Below are positions 1 to 9,569 of a stretch of DNA of 64,000 bases, piece by piece; within the stretch, counting starts at the first letter, position 1, and each line of letters starts with the position of its first letter. A program made the translations under genes and the position numbers. Under the pieces are notes generated by a model. The model made no database searches and was not told the DNA's origin. It saw nothing but the letters and a program-made list of their open reading frames with translations. This DNA comes from Amycolatopsis eburnea (lineage in GTDB: Bacteria > Actinomycetota > Actinomycetes > Mycobacteriales > Pseudonocardiaceae), in NCBI RefSeq assembly GCF_003937945.1, contig NZ_RSEC01000036.1, positions 186,001 through 250,000 on the forward strand. Reading direction: 5' to 3'.

Positions 1-560
1 ACCCGGTCGAGCATCCGGCCTTGTTCGCTGGTCGAGATCAACGCCTCGATGGCGAGGTCGAGCGTCGCCTTCGTCCGCCCGCGGGTCCGGAAGTACGGCC
101 GGACCAGCCCGGACGTCTCCATCTCCGTCGGCGGCGGCGCGTCGACGTACTCCTGGTGGGCCTGCTGCGGCAGCGCCGCGGCGAACTCACCGGAGTCCGG
201 CCCGCCCGCCCCGAAGTCCCGCTCGGTGCTGTACGCGGCGAACTCCTGCGCGTCGTACAGCGGCCCGCTCGAACCGCCGAACAGCTCCGCGCCCGGCCCG
301 CCGAGCAGCCGGTCGCGGTACTCGGTGCCGCCCGCGATCGGCCGGATCGGTTCCTGCCCGGCATTGCTGTCCGTCAGCCAGTTCGGCGGCTCCCGCACGG
401 GGTCGCTGTCGGACGCCTGCACCCGCCTCGCCCGCCATTCGCGGTCGACGCGGTCCCGGAACGACTGCCAGTCCTCCCGGCCGTCGTCGCCCTGCTCGGA
501 CCAACCACCGGAGAAGTCGTCACCGAGCCGGCCATCACCCCTCAAGCGCCCGTCGTCCAC
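1..560 (-). CDS. DUF742 protein, CvnC-like (partial)
   Basis: This is the third gene of a conservon (CvnA-CvnB-CvnC). About 186 residues are visible before the reading frame runs off the window edge. The first 145 residues are acidic, low in complexity and probably disordered. From about residue 150 the DUF742 signature begins (GLVRPYFRTRGRT, then DLAIEALISTS). DUF742 proteins act with roadblock proteins and a small GTPase downstream of CvnA-type kinases in Streptomyces. The GTG start at 560 follows a GAGGAGAG ribosome site and lies 25 bp after the roadblock stop, so the gene is probably co-transcribed. The usual fourth member, a CvnD GTPase, would lie outside the window. The family call is firm; the biochemical role is by analogy only. 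Confidence 0.88.
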   Translation of the reverse strand, partial: MDDGRLRGDGRLGDDFSGGWSEQGDDGREDWQSFRDRVDREWRARRVQASDSDPVREPPNWLTDSNAGQEPIRPIAGGTEYRDRLLGGPGAELFGGSSGPLYDAQEFAAYSTERDFGAGGPDSGEFAAALPQQAHQEYVDAPPPTEMETSGLVRPYFRTRGRTKATLDLAIEALISTSEQGRMLDR

Positions 561-585
561 GGCTCTCTCCTCGGTTCCCAGGTCC

Positions 586-1065
586 TCAGCGGCGGACGGC
601 CGCGCCCTGCAGTTGCGCCCGCATCTCCGGAGTCAGCTGCTGGCCGACCCGCTCCACCAGCAGGGTCATCTCGTAGACGACCAGGCCGATGTCACTCTCC
701 GGCGATCCCAGCACCGCCAGACACGAACCGTCGGAAACCGACATGAGGAAGAGGAAGCCGTTGGCCATCTCGACCACCGTCTGCGCCACCGTGCCGCCCT
801 CGAACACCTTGGCCGCGCCGCGCGCGAGGCTGGTCAGCCCCGACGCCACCGCGGCCAGCTGGTCCGCCCGGTCCTTCGGCAGCCCTCGCGAGGCCGCGAG
901 GAGCAGGCCGTCGGCCGACACCACGACCGCGTGGGCCGCGCCGGGCACCCGGTGCACGAAATCCGTGATCAGCCAAGCGAAGCTGCCGGCATTGTTCGCC
1001 TTGGCATGCGCCTGGCCGTTCGGCTGCGCGGAGCCACCCGGCTGCATTGCACCCGCCCGTGTCAC
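586..1065 (-). CDS. Roadblock/LC7 domain protein, CvnB-like
   Basis: This 159-residue protein carries one roadblock/LC7 domain from about residue 28 ([33 protein letters not shown], then [17 protein letters not shown]). In conservons such proteins bind the small GTPase and are thought to relay signal from the CvnA kinase. I chose the GTG at 1065 because the GAGGAG in the 3' end of the kinase gene lies 5 nt upstream. A GTG at 1071 in a GTGA overlap and an ATG at 1047 are alternatives. Its position directly after the kinase and before the DUF742 gene supports the conservon assignment and translational coupling. Confidence 0.9.
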   Translation of the reverse strand: MTRAGAMQPGGSAQPNGQAHAKANNAGSFAWLITDFVHRVPGAAHAVVVSADGLLLAASRGLPKDRADQLAAVASGLTSLARGAAKVFEGGTVAQTVVEMANGFLFLMSVSDGSCLAVLGSPESDIGLVVYEMTLLVERVGQQLTPEMRAQLQGAAVRR

Positions 1066-1067
1066 TT

Positions 1068-4000
1068 TCACTCCTCACTGCTGTCTGTGGTGTTGCCACT
1101 CACCGGAACCTCGTCGCCCGGTCGCTCCTTCAGCGCATGGCGCCCCGAGGTGTACCCACGTTGGAAGCTTGCCATCCGGTTCCGCGCCGCGGACGCCGAG
1201 CGGGTGATCGCACCCGTTCCGGGCATGCCCGCCGTGGCATCCGCGAAGTTGTTCTGCGCCGGCGCGTCGGGGGTCGAGCTCGGACCGCCGATCGAACCGG
1301 GCACCAGGTAGGCGTTCGGGATGCGCTTGGGCAGCCCGGCCGTGGTGATCTCCTCGTTCTTGGACTCGAGCAGCGACTGCGCCGCCTGCCAGCCGTCGTC
1401 GGAGGCGCTGTGCCAGCCGTCGTCGGGCGGGAGGAGCGGGTGGCGGGTGGCCGCCGTCGGCTGCAGTTCGTCCACGGGTTCCGGTGCGGGTTCGTCGCGG
1501 CCGGTGAGGGGCGGCAGGTTCGGGTCCTCGCCCGCGTCCTGCGCGCTCCGGTGGCCCTGGTCGCCCTGCGGCACCGGGTCGGCAGCCGCGTCGTCGCCCT
1601 CACTGAACCAGCGTGACAGCACCGACTGGTAGATGGGCAGCCGCCGGGTGGGTACATCGTCCTCGAGCGCCGACGAGCCGACCTCCGCCGCGGGCGGCGG
1701 CGCCGGTGGCGGCTCCTCCGGCGGGACGAACTTCGGCTCGCGCTTGGGCAGCACCAGCGGCGCGAACTGGGTGTCGCCGGCCCGCGAGCTGGCCCCGTCG
1801 CCGTTCGACGACGGCGTCAGCGGCGCGAGGTCCTCCGCGGTCGGCCACGCCGGGACGTCCGGCTTGGGCAGCTCGGGCGACAGGAACGGGCCCGCCGCGC
1901 GGCCACCGCTGACCAGGTCGTCCAGGCTGATCGGCTGGTCCAGCGGGACCAGGCCGCCCTGGTTCGCCACCGGCTCGTGCGCCGGCGGGGCCGGGGGTGG
2001 CGGCGGCGCCGGGGTCGGCGTCGAAGGCGGCGGGGTCGGCTTGAACGCCTGCGTCTGGTCGAAGTCCGAGCGCGCGGCCGGGATCGGGATGCTCGGCAGC
2101 GACGTGGACGTCTCGGACCGGCCCGGCGGCGGCGGGGTCTGCCGCGACATGCCGGGGCGGAGGTGGGTCAGCAGCTCCGCCGGGACGACGACGCGGGCGA
2201 TCACGCCACCCTCGATGTCCTCGTTCTCGCGCAGCCGGACCTCGATGCCGTGGCGCTTGGCCAGGCGCGAGACCACGTACAGACCCATCCGCCGGGTCAC
2301 CGACACGTCCAGGTCCGGCGGCTCGGCGAGCCGCGCGTTGACCTCGGCCAGCCGATCCTCGCTCATGCCGACACCGTGGTCGGTGACCTGGATGGCGAGC
2401 GCCTTCCGGCGGGTCACCACGGCCCGGACGATGACCTTCGTCTCCGGCTCGGAGAAGTAGGTCGCGTTGTCGAGCAGCTCCGCGAGGACGTGCACGAGGT
2501 CGTGGATCGCCAGGCCCTGGACCGCGACGTCGGGCACGATGCCGACCTCGATCCGGGCGTACTGCTCGATCTCGGACACCGCGGCGCCGATGACGTCGGC
2601 GGCCGGCACCGGCTTGGGCACGGACTTCGCCAGGCCGGCGCCGGAAAGCACCAGCAGGGACTCACCGTTGCGCCGCAGCCGGGTGGCCAGGTGGTCGAGC
2701 TCGAACAGGCTCGCCAAGTGGTCCGGGTCCTGCTCGTCGGCCTCGAGCCGGTCGATGACGCCGAGCTGGCGTTCCACCAGCCGCTGCGACCGCCGGGAGA
2801 GGTTCACGAAGATGCCGTTGACGTTCTCGCGCAGGAGGGCCTGCTCGGCGGCCATCTTGACGGCCTGTTCGTGGACGATGTCGAACGACCGCGCGACCTC
2901 GCCGATCTCGTCGCGGGAGGTGACGGGCACCGGCTGGACGGCCTTCTTGGAGGCGCCGACCGGGTCCGGGTCGTCGAGGATCGCCTGCACGGTTTCGGGC
3001 AGCCGGGTGTAGGCGACGTCCAGCGCGCTGCGGCGCAGCACCCGCAGCGGGCGCAGCATCAGGCGGGCGACGATGAGCATCAGCGCGATCGCGGCGGCCA
3101 GCGCGGCGAGCACCACGGCACCGCCGACCCACGCCGAGTTGACCGCCGCCGTGGCGAGGTCGTCCGCGCGGGTCTTGAGCTGGGCCAGCAGGTTCGACTC
3201 GACCGCGTGCAGCTTGTCCGCCGACACGGTGCTGTCCTTGCCGAGCGCCGTGGTGTCGATGTTCGGCGCCTGGTCCAGCTGGGCGAAGGCGAACGCCGCG
3301 GTCTGGATCCGGCGGCGGTCGTCGACCTCCGGGCCGGAGTAGGTGTCGTTGTAGAGCTGGCGCTGGTCGTCGTCGGCGTTCGCGAGGAACGCCTGGACCG
3401 AGGCGTCCGCGCTGGAGGCCGACGCGCGCGTCTGGTCCAGGAGGTCGCCGGGGAAGCTCCCGCGGAACGCGGCGATCTGCAGCTCGGCGTCGGAGCGGGT
3501 GGTGAACTCCTTGGCCTCGCTGATCGCCTGCGTGCTCGTGCCCAGCCGCAGCACGTCCCGGTCGGTGACCGCGGTGGTCACCTCGCGGCCGAGCTCGATG
3601 AGCGAGTCGAGGATGCCCGAGTAGGCCGTCATCACGGTGATGTCGGGCAGGCCGTTCTGCGCGTTGAACGCGGCGCGCAGCGGGCGCAGGGCGTCGAGGC
3701 GCTGGATACCGCGGGTGTAGCGGTCCTTGGTCGCCTGGTCGTCGTAGTTGAGCGTCGACGCCGCCGAGCGCAGGTCCGCGACCTCGCGGTCGACCTTCGC
3801 GATCTGCGAGTCGAGGCCGGTCTGCAGGAGCGAGTTGCCGGACGCGATCCGGGCGACGGCCAGCGAACGCTCGTTCTGCAGCTCGTGGACCACCGTCGTG
3901 ACCTTGACGGCGAACGCCACCTGGTCGGCCGTGCGCTGGAACTCCGCCGCTTCCCTGGCGTCGTCGACCACGCGCAGTGCCCCCAGCACCGCCGCGGTCA

Positions 4001-4229
4001 ACGTCGGGATGATCAGGACGGCGGCCAGCTTGGAGCGCAGCCGCCAGTCGCGCATGCCGGAGAAGAACCCGGCCTTCCGGCCCGGACTCTCTCCGGGCGA
4101 CTGCGCGGGGGCCCCTCCTACCCCCGCGGCGTCTTCGTTCGGCACCGCCGCACCACCATCGTCGTTCGTGCTCGTGAAACCCTGGTCGGTCCAGCGCCCA
4201 CCCGGGCGCATCGCGTTCTCGTCAGCCAC
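1068..4229 (-). CDS. NIT-domain sensor histidine kinase-like protein, CvnA-like
   Basis: This 1053-residue membrane protein has TM1 at about 66-86, an extracellular nitrate/nitrite-sensing-type (NIT) helical domain at about 95-320, TM2 at about 367-390, HAMP at about 390-460, and a HATPase_c domain at about 574-690. The N-box is [10 protein letters not shown] and the G1 box is DHGVGM. There is no ordinary dimerisation box; the segment [12 protein letters not shown] near 510 is the nearest match. The last 350 residues are Pro-rich and probably disordered, with two short motifs (VLSRWF near 1610 bp and a SGRHA-containing end near 1150 bp) also present in the second kinase at 15357-18098. The GTG start follows a weak GGGAG. 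The gene heads the conservon and is divergent from an ABC importer. NIT is named for nitrate, but the ligand here is unknown. Confidence 0.9.
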   Translation of the reverse strand: MADENAMRPGGRWTDQGFTSTNDDGGAAVPNEDAAGVGGAPAQSPGESPGRKAGFFSGMRDWRLRSKLAAVLIIPTLTAAVLGALRVVDDAREAAEFQRTADQVAFAVKVTTVVHELQNERSLAVARIASGNSLLQTGLDSQIAKVDREVADLRSAASTLNYDDQATKDRYTRGIQRLDALRPLRAAFNAQNGLPDITVMTAYSGILDSLIELGREVTTAVTDRDVLRLGTSTQAISEAKEFTTRSDAELQIAAFRGSFPGDLLDQTRASASSADASVQAFLANADDDQRQLYNDTYSGPEVDDRRRIQTAAFAFAQLDQAPNIDTTALGKDSTVSADKLHAVESNLLAQLKTRADDLATAAVNSAWVGGAVVLAALAAAIALMLIVARLMLRPLRVLRRSALDVAYTRLPETVQAILDDPDPVGASKKAVQPVPVTSRDEIGEVARSFDIVHEQAVKMAAEQALLRENVNGIFVNLSRRSQRLVERQLGVIDRLEADEQDPDHLASLFELDHLATRLRRNGESLLVLSGAGLAKSVPKPVPAADVIGAAVSEIEQYARIEVGIVPDVAVQGLAIHDLVHVLAELLDNATYFSEPETKVIVRAVVTRRKALAIQVTDHGVGMSEDRLAEVNARLAEPPDLDVSVTRRMGLYVVSRLAKRHGIEVRLRENEDIEGGVIARVVVPAELLTHLRPGMSRQTPPPPGRSETSTSLPSIPIPAARSDFDQTQAFKPTPPPSTPTPAPPPPPAPPAHEPVANQGGLVPLDQPISLDDLVSGGRAAGPFLSPELPKPDVPAWPTAEDLAPLTPSSNGDGASSRAGDTQFAPLVLPKREPKFVPPEEPPPAPPPAAEVGSSALEDDVPTRRLPIYQSVLSRWFSEGDDAAADPVPQGDQGHRSAQDAGEDPNLPPLTGRDEPAPEPVDELQPTAATRHPLLPPDDGWHSASDDGWQAAQSLLESKNEEITTAGLPKRIPNAYLVPGSIGGPSSTPDAPAQNNFADATAGMPGTGAITRSASAARNRMASFQRGYTSGRHALKERPGDEVPVSGNTTDSSEE

Positions 4230-4912
4230 TCGTCTGCACGCTCCCGGCGCTCAAGCGCAGCGGCAGGTCGGAACGAGCCCAGCGCGAGACGGTACCCGTA
4301 CGGGTGAAAAGATCGTCTTCGGTGGGCGTTCCTGAACCCCGTCCGACTGGACGGAATCGGTTCAGCTCGAGCATCACGGTCGGGTCCCTGCGCTGGTCTC
4401 GCATCGGTCTGTTGGTTCGGCCTAGCCCACCGGCGCGGCGGCTGTGCCCGGCCAGGCAGTGGCCTCTGCGGGGACGAATCTCTCAGGAAAAGCACAGCGT
4501 GCCCTGGTAAACCGGGGATCGACTTGATCGGCCATCCAGGCACTCTCTCTCACTACATCGGAGGTTGATACCTCCCCGCAGGTGCAGAGGGTAGCGAACG
4601 GCCGGGGAAGATGTAACCCTCCCGACAGGACGCGCTCGATGTTGCACAGCGTTCGCTCAGTCGGCACACAGCTGGACATCTCTTATTCAGGATCTGGGCC
4701 CTACGCTGGGTGAACGCTTACGGCGAGTGGAGCAGTGGGTCTAGACCAGAGGCCAAAAGAGTGACGTGCGCCACCCTCTCGGGTATTGATCCCACCCGTT
4801 GTGAGCAAGCTGTCACGTTCTCTACAGTGGCCGCGTACTCCCGAGAATGAGTTACGTACTTCCCCGGGATTCGGTCCATCAACCGTCACTTTTTTCACCC
4901 AAGGAGCAGGCC
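4230..4912. other. 683-bp divergent intergenic region
   Basis: This region separates the CvnA-type kinase from the ABC importer operon and must hold both promoters. I see a small palindrome (GGAGGT-TGAT-ACCTCC, 4560-4575) and a candidate promoter for the importer at 4799-4828. A 60-codon minus-strand frame (4222-4404) runs into the kinase start, but its codon pattern and ribosome site are not convincing. I recognise no riboswitch. The length is notable in an otherwise compact neighbourhood. Confidence 0.6.
4799..4828 (+). promoter_or_regulatory. Candidate sigma-70-type promoter of the ABC importer operon
   Basis: A TTGTGA element (4799-4804) and a TACAGT element (4823-4828) are separated by 18 nt and lie about 85 bp upstream of the first binding-protein gene. 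This is a match by eye with no transcript evidence. Confidence 0.4.
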
Positions 4913-5935
4913 TTGCTTGGAAACGCCATGAGCAGTGGCCGGGTTCGCACTCGCCGCGCCGCGCTCGGGCTCGCCCTCACCGTCGCAGCAGCGACAGCCC
5001 TCACGGGCTGCAGCGCCCTCGGCTCGGACGACTCGAACGCCTCGTCGAACGGGGGCGGCCTGGAGAAGTCGAAGATCAAGGTCTCGATCATGCCGACGAC
5101 GGACCTGGCGCCGTTCTGGCTGGCCTTGGACGGCGGGTACTTCAAGGCCGAGGGTCTCGACGTCGAGCAGATCGTCGCCAAGAGCGGCCAGGAGTCGATG
5201 ACGAAGGCGCTGAACGGCGAGGCCGACATCGCGCTCTCGACCTACACGCCGTTCTTCGTCGCCAAGAGCAAGGGCGCCGCGGACATCTCGCTGGTCGCCG
5301 ACGCGACGTCGGTCAACGCGAAGAGCAACGCGATCGTGACCGTGCCGACCTCCAACGTGAAGACGGTCAACGACCTGGCCGGCAAGCGAATCGCGATCAC
5401 GGCGATGAACACCGCGTCCGACATCCTCACCAAGTCCGTCATGAAGGACCACGGCGTCGACTTCAGCACGGTCAAGTGGACCCTGGTCCCGCTGCCGAAC
5501 ATGGCGGCGGCGCTGAAGGACAACCAGGTCGACGCGGCCTACATGCCGGAGCCGATGCTCTCGCAGTCGGCGAAGACCGTCGGGGCGACCCCGGTCATCG
5601 ACATCAACACCGGCGCCAGCCAGGACTTCCCCCTGACCGGCTACGGCTCGACGACGAAGTGGGTCCAGGCGAACCCGAAGACCCTCGCGGCCTTCCAGCG
5701 CGCCATGAAGAAGGCCACCAGCGACGCGCTCAACGACCGCTCGAAGGTCGAGCCGCTGCTGGTCAAGTACGCGAAGATCGACGAGGACACGGCCAAGCTG
5801 CTCACCCTGCCGGGTTACGGCTCCACGCTGGACGCCCGTCGCCTGCAGCGGGTGCCCGACCTGCTGCTGCAGATGGGCGTCATCACCAGCAAGGTCGACG
5901 CCGCGCCGATGATCGCCCCGCAGGCGACCAGCTGA
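4913..5935 (+). CDS. ABC importer substrate-binding lipoprotein (nitrate/sulfonate/NMT1 type)
   Basis: This 340-residue lipoprotein has a basic n-region, a hydrophobic segment and a lipobox (LTGC), then an NMT1/SsuA-like periplasmic-binding fold starting KIKVSIMPTTDLAPFWLA. It should capture a small anion-like or organic ligand outside the cell and deliver it to the permeases encoded next. I chose the TTG at 4913 because AAGGAG lies 6 nt upstream; the ATG at 4928 has no good site. The stop is one base from the next start. It is paralogous to the products of 8449-9393 and 18285-19250 and shares the C-terminal signature RRLQRVPDLLL with the former. The substrate cannot be told from sequence. 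Confidence 0.9.
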   Translation: MLGNAMSSGRVRTRRAALGLALTVAAATALTGCSALGSDDSNASSNGGGLEKSKIKVSIMPTTDLAPFWLALDGGYFKAEGLDVEQIVAKSGQESMTKALNGEADIALSTYTPFFVAKSKGAADISLVADATSVNAKSNAIVTVPTSNVKTVNDLAGKRIAITAMNTASDILTKSVMKDHGVDFSTVKWTLVPLPNMAAALKDNQVDAAYMPEPMLSQSAKTVGATPVIDINTGASQDFPLTGYGSTTKWVQANPKTLAAFQRAMKKATSDALNDRSKVEPLLVKYAKIDEDTAKLLTLPGYGSTLDARRLQRVPDLLLQMGVITSKVDAAPMIAPQATS

Positions 5936-5936
5936 C

Positions 5937-6707
5937 GTGAAGAAACTGCTCCGCGGCCTGGCCGGCCTGGTCGGCTTCCTCCTGCTCTGGGAGGTCGTCG
6001 TCCAGGTCGGCCTGGTCAGTAAGACGTTCACCCCGCCGCCGAGCGTCGTCCTGGTCACCGTCGGCGACCTGCTGGGCGACCCCGAATTCCTCCGCGACAT
6101 CATCGCGACGATGCTGGCCTGGCTGATCGCCATCGCGATCGCCATCGCCATCGGCGTACCCGCCGGCTTGCTGCTCGGCAGCGTCCCGGTGCTGCGCACC
6201 GCCACCGCCGCGATCGTCGAGTTCCTCCGCCCGATCCCGGTCACCGCGCTCGTGCCGCTGGTGCTGCTGGTGATCGGCTCCGGCCCCGACGCGAAGATCA
6301 CCCTCGCGGTGTACGCGTCGCTGTGGCCGATCATGTTCAACACCATCTACGGCATGGGCGAGATCGACCCGGTGCTGATGGAGACCGCGCGGGCGTGCGG
6401 GACCAGCCGGTTCCGCATTCTGACCTCGGTCGCGCTGCCGCAGACCGCGCCGTTCGTCTTCACCGGCCTCCGGCTGTCGGCGACCATCTCGCTGATCGCC
6501 GTCGTCAGCGTGGAGTTCCTGGCCGGTTCCCAGGTCGGGCTCGGCAGCTTCATCCTGATCGCGAGCAGCGGTTCGGCCCGGTTCGACCTGGTGCTCGCCG
6601 GTACCGTGGTCGCGGGGGTGCTGGGCTACCTCATCAACGAGGGGCTCGAACAACTGGGCAAGCGGCTGTTCCGCTGGAGCAGCGTCGACCGGGAGGCGAT
6701 CGCGTGA
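5937..6707 (+). CDS. ABC importer permease 1
   Basis: This 256-residue inner-membrane permease of the SsuC/TauC-like class has about six membrane helices. The cytoplasmic coupling loop (ETARACGTSRFRILTSVALP) contacts the ATPase. The GTG start lies one base after the stop of the binding-protein gene, and the end overlaps the next permease by 4 bp (GTGA), so the genes are translationally coupled. With the second permease it likely forms a heterodimeric channel. The class is clear, while the transported substrate is not determined. Confidence 0.92.
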   Translation: MKKLLRGLAGLVGFLLLWEVVVQVGLVSKTFTPPPSVVLVTVGDLLGDPEFLRDIIATMLAWLIAIAIAIAIGVPAGLLLGSVPVLRTATAAIVEFLRPIPVTALVPLVLLVIGSGPDAKITLAVYASLWPIMFNTIYGMGEIDPVLMETARACGTSRFRILTSVALPQTAPFVFTGLRLSATISLIAVVSVEFLAGSQVGLGSFILIASSGSARFDLVLAGTVVAGVLGYLINEGLEQLGKRLFRWSSVDREAIA

Positions 6708-7537
6708 CCGCGGCAACTCTTTCCGGCCGGGTGGGCCGCCGGGCCGCCCGCGGCGCCGCCGCCGTCGTCCGCAACTGGCTGCTCTTCGCGATCCTCGTCG
6801 TCGGCTGGGAGTTCGCCGCCCGCGCGGGCGGCAGCAAGTTCTTCCCGCCGCCGACGGAGATCGCGACCACCGCCGCGAAGCTGTGGTTCACCGGTCCCGC
6901 GTCCCAGCTCTTCCTCACCGACGCCGTCTTCGACAACGTCTTCCCCAGCCTCGGCCGGATGCTCGGCGGCTGGGGGCTGGCCGCCGTCGTCGGCGTCGCG
7001 CTCGGGGTGCTGGTCGGCCGGTCCGACACGGCGATGGACTACGTCGGCCCGCTGTTCGCGTTCTTCCGCTCGATCCCGCCGCCCACGCTGATCCCGGTGT
7101 TCGCGGTGCTCTTCGGGCTCAGCTCGGGCATGCAGATCGGGTCGATCATCTTCGGCGCGGTGTGGCCGGTGCTGCTCAACGCGGTCGACGGCGTCCGCTC
7201 GGTCGACCAGGTGAAGGTGGAGACGGCGCGGTCCTTCCGCACGCCCCGCCGGTACTGGATCGGCCTGGTCGTCCTGCCCGCCGCGGCCCCGAAGATCTTC
7301 GCCGGCCTGCGGGTCAGCCTGTCGATCTCGCTGCTGCTGATGGTCGTCTCCGAACTGGTCGGCGCGTACAACGGGATCGGCCGGGCGCTGCTCAACGCCC
7401 AGCAGGACTTCGACTTCGCCATCATGTGGTCCTGGCTGGTGCTGCTCGGCATCCTCGGCTACGTCTTCAACACGATCTTCCTGGTCGCGGAACGGCGGGT
7501 GCTGGCCTGGCAGCCGACCCGCCTCGGCCGCGACTGA
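6704..7537 (+). CDS. ABC importer permease 2
   Basis: This 277-residue permease is paralogous to the preceding one, with an EAA-type loop (VETARSFRTPRRYWIGLVVLP) and several hydrophobic helices. The GTG start sits in a GTGA overlap with the upstream stop. Such importers usually use a homodimer or a pair of permeases; two different genes here imply a heterodimer. The N-terminal 20 residues are Arg/Ala rich and cytoplasmic. The ATPase gene follows 20 bp downstream. Confidence 0.92.
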   Translation: MTAATLSGRVGRRAARGAAAVVRNWLLFAILVVGWEFAARAGGSKFFPPPTEIATTAAKLWFTGPASQLFLTDAVFDNVFPSLGRMLGGWGLAAVVGVALGVLVGRSDTAMDYVGPLFAFFRSIPPPTLIPVFAVLFGLSSGMQIGSIIFGAVWPVLLNAVDGVRSVDQVKVETARSFRTPRRYWIGLVVLPAAAPKIFAGLRVSLSISLLLMVVSELVGAYNGIGRALLNAQQDFDFAIMWSWLVLLGILGYVFNTIFLVAERRVLAWQPTRLGRD

Positions 7538-7557
7538 CGCTGGAAAGGCCTCTCCCC

Positions 7558-8430
7558 ATGTCCACCATGCTCGAAGTTTCCGGCCTCAGTCACCGGTACG
7601 GCACCGGCGCGAAGGCGCACACCGCGGTCAACGAGCTGTCGTTCACCGTCGAAGCGGGGCAGCTGGCCAGCATCGTCGGCCCGTCGGGCTGCGGGAAGTC
7701 GACGCTGCTGCGCTGCATCGCCGGCCTGACCCCGCCGACCGAGGGCGCGGTGAGCCTGCACGGCGACCGCGTCGACGGCGTGCCGGACGACCTCGCCGTC
7801 GTGTTCCAGGACTACAGCCGTTCGCTGTTCCCGTGGCTTTCGGTGCAGAAGAACGTCGAGTTCCCGCTGCGGTGGCGCTCGCTCGCCAAGGCCGAACGGC
7901 GGAAGCGCGCGGCCGAGGCGCTGGAGCAGGTCGGCCTGTCCGCGGTCGGCGGCAAGTACCCGTGGCAGCTCTCCGGCGGCATGCAGCAGCGGGTGTCGAT
8001 CGCCCGCGCGCTGGCCAGCCGCCCGGCACTGCTGCTGATGGACGAGCCGTTCGCCTCGGTCGACGCGCAGACGCGCTTCGAGCTCGAGGACCTGACCCGG
8101 CGCGTGCAGCGCGAGCAGGGCAGCACGATCCTCGTCGTCACGCACGACATCGACGAGAGCGTGTACCTGTCCGACCGGGTGCTGGTGCTGTCGAAGTCGC
8201 CGGCGTCGATCGTGGCGGACCTGCCGGTGGGCCTGCCCGCCGAGCGCGACCAGATCACCACGCGCGAGTCGGCGGAGTTCGTGACGCTGCGCGGCGAAGT
8301 GGCCCGGCTGCTGCACGGCGGTACCCCCTCTTCGGAAACCGCTGCGTCTGCCACGGCGGCGTCGGACGCCGCAGAATGGGACCTGGCCGAGCACGCGTCG
8401 GACGTGACGGAGACCAAGACCGGGAGCTGA
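7558..8430 (+). CDS. ABC importer ATP-binding protein
   Basis: This 290-residue ATPase of the SsuB/TauB type has Walker A (GPSGCGKST, about residues 41-49), a Q-loop (VVFQDYSRSLFPWLS), the signature LSGGMQQR, Walker B (LLLMDEPFASVD) and a switch His in VVTHDIDES. It energises the importer formed by the two upstream permeases. The last 40 residues are an Ala/Ser/Glu-rich tail beyond the normal domain end. The ATG at 7558 is the first in frame; a second ATG 6 bp later is possible. A second binding-protein gene follows 18 bp downstream. Confidence 0.93.
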   Translation: MSTMLEVSGLSHRYGTGAKAHTAVNELSFTVEAGQLASIVGPSGCGKSTLLRCIAGLTPPTEGAVSLHGDRVDGVPDDLAVVFQDYSRSLFPWLSVQKNVEFPLRWRSLAKAERRKRAAEALEQVGLSAVGGKYPWQLSGGMQQRVSIARALASRPALLLMDEPFASVDAQTRFELEDLTRRVQREQGSTILVVTHDIDESVYLSDRVLVLSKSPASIVADLPVGLPAERDQITTRESAEFVTLRGEVARLLHGGTPSSETAASATAASDAAEWDLAEHASDVTETKTGS

Positions 8431-8448
8431 CGAACCACGGGGGGAACC

Positions 8449-9393
8449 ATGGCGAGGGCGGTACTGGCCGGACTGCTGGCGTTGCTGCTGGCGGGTTGTT
8501 CGGCGCTGAGCGGCTCCTCGTCACCTCCCGCGGCACGGGACAAGCTGCGCGTGTCGATGATGTCGACCATCGACACGGCCCCGTTCTGGCTGGCCAAGGA
8601 CGGCGGGTACTTCGAGCGCGAAGGCCTGGACGTCTCGACGACCGAAGCCGCGACCGGGCAGGCGTCGCTGACGAAGCTGGTCAGCGGCGAAGCCGACATC
8701 GCGTACTCGAGCTACACGCCGTTCTTCGTCGCGCGCAGCAAGGGAACGGCGGACATCCGGCTGGTGGCCGACGCGTCGTCGGCGGGCCCGCGCTCGACGG
8801 GCGTGGTGGCGCTGCCCGCGTCCGGCATCCGTTCGGTGGCCGACCTGGCGGGCAAGCGGATCGGCATCTCGGCGCCGAACACGATCGCCGACACGCTGAC
8901 GAAGTCCGTGCTGGCCGACCACCACGTCGACGCCGCGGGCGTCAAGTGGGTCCCGCTGCCCCTGCCGAACACGGTGGCGGCGCTGAAGAACGGCGACATC
9001 GACGCGGGCTTCCTCACCGAGCCGTTCATCACGCAGGCTTCGCGGTCGGCGGGCGCGGTGCTGGTGGCCGACACCGGCACGGGCTCCACAGTGGACTTCC
9101 CGACCGCGGGCTACGGCGCACTGGGCTCGTTCACCACGGCCTCCCCGCGCGCGGTGGCGGCGTTCCAGCGCGCCATGGCGGCGGCGACCCGGGACGCGGC
9201 GGCGGACCGGAAGAAGATCGAGCCGCTGATGGTGAAGTACGCCAAGATCGACGCGGCCACCGCGGCGAGCACCGGGCTGCTGACCTTGCAGTCCACTTTG
9301 GACGCCCGTCGGCTGCAGCGGGTCCCGGACCTGCTGCTGAAGACGGGCGTCCTGACCACCCCGGTGGACGCCGCGGCGATGGTGGTGCACTAG
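8449..9393 (+). CDS. Second ABC importer substrate-binding lipoprotein
   Basis: This 314-residue lipoprotein (signal peptide with lipobox LAGC) has the same NMT1/SsuA-like fold as the protein from 4913-5935 and is strongly similar along its length (for example the PFWLAKDGGYF region and the RRLQRVPDLLL end). A GGGGGG-rich ribosome site precedes the ATG. It closes the operon, so one transporter core appears to be served by two binding proteins, which could widen or shift substrate range. The stop lies 2 bp from a long inverted repeat. Confidence 0.9.
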   Translation: MARAVLAGLLALLLAGCSALSGSSSPPAARDKLRVSMMSTIDTAPFWLAKDGGYFEREGLDVSTTEAATGQASLTKLVSGEADIAYSSYTPFFVARSKGTADIRLVADASSAGPRSTGVVALPASGIRSVADLAGKRIGISAPNTIADTLTKSVLADHHVDAAGVKWVPLPLPNTVAALKNGDIDAGFLTEPFITQASRSAGAVLVADTGTGSTVDFPTAGYGALGSFTTASPRAVAAFQRAMAAATRDAAADRKKIEPLMVKYAKIDAATAASTGLLTLQSTLDARRLQRVPDLLLKTGVLTTPVDAAAMVVH

Positions 9394-9395
9394 CA

Positions 9396-9566
9396 GTCGT
9401 GAGTGTTCAGTCGGGCCGCCCGCAGCGGCCAACTCATGCACCGGAACGGCCAACTCGCCGGCGGTGTGGGTGTGTTGGCTGTTCCGGCGGGTGAGTTGGC
9501 CGCCGGGGGCGTTGTGGTCGGTGTTGCTGCTGGCGGCTGACTCCAACCCGACTGAACACTCACGAC
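9396..9566. repeat. 171-bp element bounded by 20-bp perfect inverted repeats
   Basis: The left end GTCGTGAGTGTTCAGTCGGG (9396-9415) and its exact complement (9547-9566) bound the element. Inside, CGGCCAACTC-type units occur as direct and inverted copies, so the whole segment can fold into nested hairpins. It fills nearly the entire space between two convergent genes (stops at 9393 and 9570). It may be a MITE-like or REP-like repeat and may act as a bidirectional terminator. No transposase is present. Confidence 0.75.
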
Positions 9567-9569
9567 AAG

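Noticed and set aside
1977-4307. Long plus-strand open frame of 776 codons opposite the kinase
   Set aside because: It is an antisense shadow of the GC-biased kinase gene; its product is an Arg/Asp/Val/Gly-rich string without domains.
4222-4404. 60-codon minus-strand frame running into the first kinase start
   Set aside because: No ribosome site and no recognisable features; mentioned only in the gap entry.
4230-4912. Possible riboswitch in the long leader between the kinase and importer genes
   Set aside because: I could not match any conserved riboswitch core; only short palindromes were seen.
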